35,569 nt of DNA from positions 1-35,569 of the forward strand of contig CAZLEI010000013.1 of assembly GCA_964558505.1 (NCBI GenBank), given 5' to 3'. A program made the position numbers and the translations under genes. The stretch's first letter is position 1. Each line of letters opens with the position of its first letter. The notes under the pieces were generated by a model that searched no databases, was not told the DNA's origin, and saw nothing but the letters and a program-made list of their open reading frames with translations. Shown piece by piece: positions 31,366 through 35,569 of the stretch. Source of the stretch: CAYMPW01 sp964558505 (GTDB taxonomy: Archaea > Thermoplasmatota > Thermoplasmata > Methanomassiliicoccales > Methanomethylophilaceae).

Positions 31366-31989
31366 TCAGATCAGGATCGCGCCGTCGGCGCAGGTTTTCG
31401 CCAGCGCATCCAGGTCTATCTTCGAGTCGAAGACGGACACCTTGTCGGGACGCGCTTCCGTTATCGGTTTCACGGGAACGACGGCGCATCCGCCTGCTGG
31501 CATTATCGACAGGTCGTAGGTGGCGATCTCCTTGGCGATCTTCTCGATCTCCAGTTTGTCCCATCCGATCAGTGGCCTGACCACGGGGAAACGGAGACCG
31601 GTGTTCTCGGCGCGGATGTTCTTGAGCGTCTGGGATGCGACCTGCCCCAGGGAATCCCCCATGACGATCCCGCCCGCTCCGAGGTTCAGGCACAATTCGC
31701 GGGCAGTGCGCTGCATCACGCGTTTGCACATGACGCACTGATAATTGCTGTCGCAGGAGCCCTTGATGATGCTCTGATTCGACCCGTGGTCCGCGGAATA
31801 CAAAGGGATCTCCTGGCCGGTGACCTCTCTGAGCCTCTCGGCGATGAGCTTCACTTTCTCGACGGAGCGGTCGTCGTCATACGGCCGGTTGTCCATATGC
31901 AGGAGGATGATCTCCGCGCCCGCCTTGGCCATGATGTAGGATGCGACGGGGGAGTCGATGCCTCCGGATACCAGGGACACCAGCTTCAT
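31366..31989 (-). CDS. Stand-alone ThiI-type PP-loop sulfurtransferase domain
   Basis: A 207-residue PP-loop ATPase matching the C-terminal catalytic domain of ThiI, the tRNA 4-thiouridine (U8) synthetase: VSLVSGGIDSPVASYIM (PP-loop SGGIDS, 8-13), CVMCKRVMQR (C85, C88), MGDSLGQVASQTL and a further cysteine in PAGGCAVVP (C168). The N-terminal ferredoxin-like and THUMP domains of full ThiI are missing; a normal full-length protein is near 380-480 residues. Three cysteines in this pattern bind an Fe-S cluster in methanogen ThiI, so thiolation chemistry is plausible, but tRNA recognition must come from elsewhere. Start ATG 31989 overlaps the preceding small gene as ATGA. Confidence 0.82.
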   Translation of the reverse strand: MKLVSLVSGGIDSPVASYIMAKAGAEIILLHMDNRPYDDDRSVEKVKLIAERLREVTGQEIPLYSADHGSNQSIIKGSCDSNYQCVMCKRVMQRTARELCLNLGAGGIVMGDSLGQVASQTLKNIRAENTGLRFPVVRPLIGWDKLEIEKIAKEIATYDLSIMPAGGCAVVPVKPITEARPDKVSVFDSKIDLDALAKTCADGAILI

Positions 31990-32168
31990 GTGTTGAACCT
32001 TCCGAACTCCGGGCCGCCGAGGAAATCCCCGCCTCCCTCGTCTTCGTAATCATCGTCGGCCATCACCATGTTGTACAGGGCCTTGACGAACTCTCTGAGG
32101 TCGCTGATCTCCGTGCGCAGCGAGCTTATCTCGGCCTGGAGGGCCTTCACGTCCGGTACGTCGTTCAT
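31986..32168 (-). CDS. 60-residue coiled-coil protein between csl4 and thiI
   Basis: A small protein of two parts. A heptad-like helix (VKALQAEISSLRTEISDLRE, then FVKALYNMVM) spans residues about 7-36, followed by an acidic, glycine-rich tail (DDDYEDEGGGDF...) ending GGPEFGRFNT. I do not recognise a family. Both junctions are 4-base ATGA overlaps, with csl4 upstream and the ThiI-like gene downstream, so translation is tightly coupled to both and the frame is very likely real. In many archaea, RNA polymerase subunit L follows csl4; this sequence does not resemble RpoL. Confidence 0.72.
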   Translation of the reverse strand: MNDVPDVKALQAEISSLRTEISDLREFVKALYNMVMADDDYEDEGGGDFLGGPEFGRFNT

Positions 32169-32728
32169 AATTGGATATTCCCGTAATCGTCGGCGAGTTT
32201 CCTTGTGGTTATGCGCTCGCATCCCGGGCAGTAGAGCTGTCCCTTGCCCCTCTTGACGAGCTCGGTCTTGCACATGCCGCACTGCGAGCGGACCACGCCC
32301 AGGTGGTCGTCCTTGGTGGTGAGCTGGAGCGAGGGCTTGGTAGCCGTGACCCTTGCGCGTATGAGGTCCCCCTTCCTGAGCTCCCTTCCGACATCGTCGG
32401 TGTAGCCCTGGGAGATCTTGGAGACGTGGATCGTGGCGTACGTGTCGCCGCCCAGGGTCCTCTCGACGCCCTCTTTGACATACACGTCCGCGGTGGCCAT
32501 GGTGTTCCTGCAGTCGGACACGATTCCGTACACTATATCGCCGTTGAAGAGCACATTCGGAGGGTTCGGCGAGACAACCCTAGCCACGCACTCGTCGTCA
32601 TCGAGCTCGAGGACGCCGATCTGCGATGCATAGACGACACCGTTCTCCGCGAAAGTCCCTTCTGCGGCCAGGTACTCTTCCTCTACTGCCACTTCGTCAC
32701 CGGGAAAAACTTCTTTTCTGTTAGTCAT
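32165..32728 (-). CDS. csl4: Exosome RNA-binding subunit Csl4
   Basis: A 187-residue cap subunit of the archaeal RNA exosome. The N-terminal domain (FPGDEVAVEEEYLAAEGTF, GVVYASQIGVLELDD) is followed by an S1 RNA-binding domain (about residues 62-140: GDIVYGIVSDCRNTMATADVYV, then GDLIRARVTATKPSLQLTT). The C-terminal zinc ribbon is CGMCKTELV...LYCPGCERIT (two C-x2-C pairs). It binds RNA at the entry of the phosphorolytic ring. It lies six bases after the METTL5-like methyltransferase gene, an arrangement seen across euryarchaea. Confidence 0.94.
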   Translation of the reverse strand: MTNRKEVFPGDEVAVEEEYLAAEGTFAENGVVYASQIGVLELDDDECVARVVSPNPPNVLFNGDIVYGIVSDCRNTMATADVYVKEGVERTLGGDTYATIHVSKISQGYTDDVGRELRKGDLIRARVTATKPSLQLTTKDDHLGVVRSQCGMCKTELVKRGKGQLYCPGCERITTRKLADDYGNIQL

Positions 32729-32734
32729 GAAATA

Positions 32735-33328
32735 TCACCTGATGTTGACGACCATTACGTCAACGCTTTGCTTGATCCTGCTATGGAATGAAAAGGTATG
32801 AGGGATGTCGTACTTATAGACTTTACGCGAGACTATTCCGCGCCCGCGCGAGGCGACGAATTCATCCAGGAACGATCCGGTCCGGGCCATGTGTATGGAA
32901 TAGACGCAGGGCGAAAGCTCCATGGCCTTTTCCAGGAACGGGCGGTCCGCACCCTTCCTCTGCGAACCGAACGGCGGGTTCATCAGCACGGTGTCCGCCT
33001 CCTCCGTCACGTCCCTGACGTCGGACAGGCGCAGGTCCACGTCAGCGCCGAGGCGCTCGCAGTTGCCGCGTGCGACATCCAGCGCCTTCTGGGATACGTC
33101 GAACCCTATGACCGCGGATGCGCCGAGCAGGGCGGCTCCGATGGCGAACATCCCCGTGCCGCAGCCCAGGTCCACGACCTTCATGCCCTCGATATCGCCG
33201 TTGGCGTAGGCCGTGAAAAGTATGTCCGTGGCGATGGATGACGGAGTGGGGTACTGCTCCAGCGACGGGTCCGGGTCGACGAACGGCGCCACCGATTCGA
33301 GCCTGATCTCCAGGTCCCTCTTCTTCAT
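32735..33328 (-). CDS. METTL5-like N6-adenine methyltransferase
   Basis: A 197-residue SAM-dependent methyltransferase. It begins MKKRDLEIRLESVAPF, then LEQYPTPSSIATDILF, the SAM motif VVDLGCGTGMFAIGAALLGA (about residues 50-69), VIGFDVSQKAL and the catalytic NPPFGSQRKG (N-P-P-F, typical of N6-adenine enzymes). The best family match is METTL5, which modifies one adenosine of small-subunit rRNA in eukaryotes; archaeal orthologues probably do the same. Start ATG 33328 agrees with the family N-terminus, so the 53 in-frame codons upstream are rejected. A TATA-like element at 33441-33455 (minus strand) would give a leader of about 100 nt. Confidence 0.88.
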   Translation of the reverse strand: MKKRDLEIRLESVAPFVDPDPSLEQYPTPSSIATDILFTAYANGDIEGMKVVDLGCGTGMFAIGAALLGASAVIGFDVSQKALDVARGNCERLGADVDLRLSDVRDVTEEADTVLMNPPFGSQRKGADRPFLEKAMELSPCVYSIHMARTGSFLDEFVASRGRGIVSRKVYKYDIPHTFSFHSRIKQSVDVMVVNIR

Positions 33329-33493
33329 GCTCCGCCCCAGGGCATCCGTGCGTATCAACATTGCCCGCCGGAAGACCGCCTCTAAGCGATGCCCGGCCAT
33401 CCGATGTCGATTTTCATGCTGTATATTTGTTGTGTGTTTTTCTAATTTTATAGACAAACATCTATTTTTGACAAATAGCAATCCCAACGAGTG

Positions 33494-33514
33494 GATTAGA
33501 TTTAAATTCTAATC
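33494..33514. promoter_or_regulatory. Palindromic promoter element before glutamate synthase
   Basis: GATTAGA-TTTAAAT-TCTAATC has perfect 7-bp arms flanking a TTTAAAT core that can serve as the TATA box (about 25 nt before an mRNA start near 33530). The predicted leader to ATG 33584 is about 54 nt. A regulator bound over the TATA box is plausible. It does not match the NrpR operator pattern known from methanogens. Confidence 0.45.
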
Positions 33515-33583
33515 ATAGTCATACGTGATTGCAGAGGCCGAAGTCGCCGGAAGGCACCGAAGACCTCGACACAGGCGAGTACT

Positions 33584-35188
33584 ATGTACACAATAGAGAA
33601 CTCAAAATCCACGACAGGCACGAAGACCCGTGTCCCCGATGTCTGTCCTGTCAGCGGCATGTGCCCTATCTGCACCGAAGACTGCAATGTGATATGCGAG
33701 GTCGCGAAAGGCGCTTTCAGGGGAAGGGAGACCCTCTATCCCGCGCCCGAGCACTTCGGCAAGAGCACGGCGGCGTCGAACAAAGACTACTTCCTCGACT
33801 GGTCCCACTTCCAGCTGATGGCCGAGCTCATCGGTGCCAAGGGCATCGAGCCCAACCCCGACATCGCATTCTTCGAGAATGTGGACATAAGGACCAAGGT
33901 CGGATCCCAGGGGAAGCACCCCATAGACATGAGCATCCCCTTCCATATCGCAGGTCTCGGCTCGACCGCCGTCGCCAAGAGGAACTGGAAGGAGCTGGCG
34001 GTCGGATCCGCCCTCTCCGGTGTCTGCGAGGTCATCGGCGAGAACGTCTGCGGCATGGACCACGACGCCGTCTACTCCAACGGGAAAGTTCAGAGCTCCC
34101 CCGACATGCAGTTCCGCGTGAAGTCCTACATGGACCAGTGGGACGGCAAGAACGGCCGCATCGTCATCCAGAGCAATGTGGAGGACCAGCGCGGCGGAGC
34201 CGTGGAGTACTGCATGTCCAAGCTCGACGTCGAAGTCGTCGAGAGGAAATGGGGACAGGGAGCGAAGGCCATCGGCGGAGAGGTCAGGCTGACCACCCTC
34301 GAGAGGGCGCTCGAGCTCAAATCCCGCGGGTACATCGTCATGCCCGACCCGGAGGACCCGGCCGTGCAGGCCGCGTTCAAAGCGGGCGCGTTCAAGACCT
34401 TCGAGAGGCACAGCCGCGTAGGATTCCCCACGTACACGGGATTCGTCGAGGACATCGAGCAGCTGAGGGAGAACGGTGCCAAGAACGTCTTCCTCAAGAC
34501 CGGCGCATACAAGCCCGAGGTCGTCGCCTTCACCATGAAGTGCGCATCCGATGCAAAGATCGACCTCCTCACCTTCGACGCCGCAGGCGGCGGAACCGGC
34601 ATGTCCCCCAACATGCACATGGCAGAGCTCAGCTCCCCCGGCATCTGGCTGTTCAGCCAGGTCATGGCATGCGCCAAGGAGCTGAAGCTCCAGGGCAGGT
34701 ATGTTCCGGACCTTGCGTTCGCGGGCGGGTTCGTCAACGAGTCCCAGGCGTACAAGGCGTTCGCTCTCTCCGACCTCGGCGAGGGACCTCTGGTCAAGTC
34801 CATCGCGATGGCGAGGGCGCCCATCACCGCGGCTATGAAGGGGAAGCACTTCTCCGAGCTCGCCGCACAGGGCAAGCTGCCCACCGCGTTCGCGGAGCAG
34901 TACGGGAGCAAGCCGGAGCAGTTCTTCATCGCCAACGCGGAGATACAGAAGATCCGCCCCTCGGCAGAGCTGGGAACCGATATCCCCTGGGGAGCGGTCG
35001 GATTGTACACATACATGCACGACAGGCTCGGAGAGGGACTCAAGCAGCTCATGGCAGGAACTCGCAAGTTCAAGCTCGGATGCATCGAGAACGAGGACAT
35101 CGTCGCGCTCTCCGAGTATGCCAGCAAGGTCACCGGTGTCGAGACCCTCGACGCCAGGGCGGCCAGGGTCATGAAGGCCCTCCTGTAA
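33584..35188 (+). CDS. Archaeal-type glutamate synthase, FMN-binding domain protein
   Basis: A 534-residue protein matching the stand-alone glutamate synthase central/FMN domain of archaea (GltB-like). The N-terminus has a cysteine cluster (VCPVSGMCPICTEDCNVICEV, residues about 20-40) suggesting an Fe-S site. The TIM-barrel part shows FHIAGLGSTAVAKRNWKELA, IVIQSNVEDQRGGAVEYC, LTFDAAGGGTGMSPNMHMAE, PDLAFAGGFVNESQAYKAFAL and KSIAMARAPITAAMKGK. It transfers ammonia to 2-oxoglutarate with electrons from a reductase; in archaea the glutaminase and reductase are separate proteins, not seen here. No alternative in-frame start lies upstream. Two strong hairpins follow the stop. Confidence 0.9.
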   Translation: MYTIENSKSTTGTKTRVPDVCPVSGMCPICTEDCNVICEVAKGAFRGRETLYPAPEHFGKSTAASNKDYFLDWSHFQLMAELIGAKGIEPNPDIAFFENVDIRTKVGSQGKHPIDMSIPFHIAGLGSTAVAKRNWKELAVGSALSGVCEVIGENVCGMDHDAVYSNGKVQSSPDMQFRVKSYMDQWDGKNGRIVIQSNVEDQRGGAVEYCMSKLDVEVVERKWGQGAKAIGGEVRLTTLERALELKSRGYIVMPDPEDPAVQAAFKAGAFKTFERHSRVGFPTYTGFVEDIEQLRENGAKNVFLKTGAYKPEVVAFTMKCASDAKIDLLTFDAAGGGTGMSPNMHMAELSSPGIWLFSQVMACAKELKLQGRYVPDLAFAGGFVNESQAYKAFALSDLGEGPLVKSIAMARAPITAAMKGKHFSELAAQGKLPTAFAEQYGSKPEQFFIANAEIQKIRPSAELGTDIPWGAVGLYTYMHDRLGEGLKQLMAGTRKFKLGCIENEDIVALSEYASKVTGVETLDARAARVMKALL

Positions 35189-35209
35189 GCGGGACAGAAA
35201 CCATTCAAA

Positions 35210-35231
35210 GGGCGGGGGTTCGCCCCCGCCC
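35210..35231 (+). terminator. Strong GC hairpin after glutamate synthase gene
   Basis: GGGCGGGGG-TTCG-CCCCCGCCC: a 9-bp stem with a stable tetraloop, 21 nt after the stop, the same TTCG design as the hairpin after proS. Confidence 0.65.
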
Positions 35232-35238
35232 CGCCTCT

Positions 35239-35265
35239 GGCACGGCACGTGCTTTCCGCCGTGCC
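35239..35265. terminator. Second hairpin before purH
   Basis: GGCACGGC and GCCGTGCC form an 8-bp perfect stem around an 11-nt loop, directly after the first hairpin and about 14 nt before the purH TATA box. It may reinforce termination or be part of the purH upstream control region. Confidence 0.4.
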
Positions 35266-35278
35266 GCGGCCACGGGCA

Positions 35279-35288
35279 CACTTTATAA
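35279..35288 (+). promoter_or_regulatory. TATA box of purH
   Basis: CACTTTATAA is centred about 60 nt before TTG 35343, predicting a leader of about 30 nt that includes the GGGGGAG ribosome-binding site at 35330-35336. Confidence 0.55.
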
Positions 35289-35342
35289 TGCAGTTCAACC
35301 TATCGAAGCATATTGTGCGTTCAGGCGCACGGGGGAGTCGAT

Positions 35343-35569
35343 TTGACTGCAACCATCAGAAGAGCACTAATAAGTGTGTCAGACAAAGACGGAATCGTCG
35401 ATTTCGCCAAAGAACTGTCGGATCTCGGTGTGGAGATAATATCCACGGGCGGGACATTCAAACTTTTGAAGGACAACGGCCTCGCGGTCACCGAGGTCTC
35501 GGACGTCACCGGGTTCCCGGAGATGCTGGACGGACGCGTGAAGACGCTCCACCCCAAGATACACGCGGG
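35343..35569 (+). CDS. purH: PurH N-terminal (IMP cyclohydrolase) domain, 3' end outside window
   Basis: The first about 75 residues of a PurH-type protein: IRRALISVSDKDGIVDFAKEL, IISTGGTFKLLKDNG, then TEVSDVTGFPEMLDGRVKTLHPKIHAG, which is the MGS-like IMP cyclohydrolase domain. It closes the purine ring (FAICAR to IMP). Whether the AICAR transformylase domain follows cannot be seen; with purP in the same window it could be either a cyclohydrolase-only or a full-length protein. Start TTG 35343 is supported by GGGGGAG six bases upstream and by homology. Confidence 0.93.
   Translation, partial: MTATIRRALISVSDKDGIVDFAKELSDLGVEIISTGGTFKLLKDNGLAVTEVSDVTGFPEMLDGRVKTLHPKIHA

Noticed and set aside
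31986..32168. The small gene as RNA polymerase subunit L (rpoL)
   Set aside because: The position after csl4 suggested it, but the sequence is a coiled coil with an acidic tail and lacks the RpoL/Rpb11 core.
33385..33417. An 11-codon minus-strand frame (MKIDIGWPGIA) in the leader of the METTL5-like gene, about 32 nt after a TATA-like element
   Set aside because: It could be a leader peptide, but chance short frames are common and there is no supporting feature such as attenuator stems.
33494..33514. NrpR-type nitrogen operator upstream of glutamate synthase
   Set aside because: The known methanogen operator is GGAA-N6-TTCC; the palindrome here is GATTAGA-N7-TCTAATC, so only an unknown regulator can be suggested.
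33602..35352. Long antisense frames (559 and 408 codons) over the glutamate synthase gene
   Set aside because: The sense strand encodes a clear conserved enzyme with normal codon structure; the antisense products match nothing.
1..35569. CRISPR arrays, insertion sequences, transposases, prophage genes or rRNA
   Set aside because: I found no regularly spaced repeats, transposase motifs, phage structural genes or rRNA stretches in the window.

Overview
This window is a stretch of archaeal chromosome, most likely from the Thermoplasmatota and probably the order Methanomassiliicoccales (gut or rumen methylotrophic methanogens). The information-processing genes are archaeal: PAN, MBF1, RPA with its COG3390 partner, GINS, RpoK, uS2, Csl4 and an XPD-type helicase. 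So are the metabolic variants: CTP-dependent riboflavin kinase, pantoate kinase, PurP and archaeal ProRS. Promoters are TATA boxes about 25-30 nt before start codons, which implies many leaderless mRNAs. Nearly all stops are TGA; TAG ends only two genes, which fits a lineage that can decode TAG as pyrrolysine. The order-level assignment is inference, because no marker such as mcr or pyl lies here.

Layout. 1-911: the edge of an AT-richer accessory block holding the 3' part of a type II restriction endonuclease (HpaII-like). It abuts the 3' end of a tRNA-Lys(CTT) gene, a classic island border. 1115-2359: CBS-pair protein and metallo-beta-lactamase-fold protein. 2349-3269 (-): GINS subunit with a very long acidic linker. 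3353-6719: tightly packed DUF167, Toprim, tmk, coaBC and pantoate kinase genes (dTTP and CoA supply). 6703-7017 (-): DUF357. 7100-9360: prs-proS, followed by a strong hairpin. 9427-10194: trmI. 10247-13655: purS-purL-purQ. 13764-14420 (-): CTP-dependent riboflavin kinase. 14526-15484 (-): two small membrane proteins. 15581-16348: GPN-loop GTPase. 16410-17621 (-): PAN. 17731-18222: MBF1. 18223-18720 (-): DUF2240.

18879-20544: rpoK-rps2-MEMO, a remnant of the widespread archaeal rpoN-rpoK-eno-rps2-MEMO order. 20594-21166: zinc-ribbon membrane protein. 21237-23455 (-): RPA and its COG3390 partner. 23625-24698: purP. 24740-25906: class I aminotransferase. 26013-28672: class V aminotransferase plus serA (serine synthesis). 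28740-29129: small hypothetical protein. 29182-31077: XPD-like helicase. 31100-31363: small IscA/HesB-like protein. 31366-33328 (-): operon of METTL5-like methyltransferase, Csl4, a 60-aa coiled-coil protein and a stand-alone ThiI PP-loop enzyme. 33584-35188: archaeal glutamate synthase. 35343-end: 5' part of purH.

Purine synthesis is a recurring theme: prs (PRPP), purSLQ, purP and purH are spread over four transcription units, and some promoters carry palindromes that could be operators. Many neighbours overlap by ATGA, implying translational coupling. Apart from the restriction-gene island edge, the region is housekeeping; I do not see a clear new defence or mobile system inside it. The least explained items are a Toprim gene with no stop before it runs through tmk, a PAN with an atypical C-terminus, the GINS linker, and the small coiled-coil protein between csl4 and thiI.
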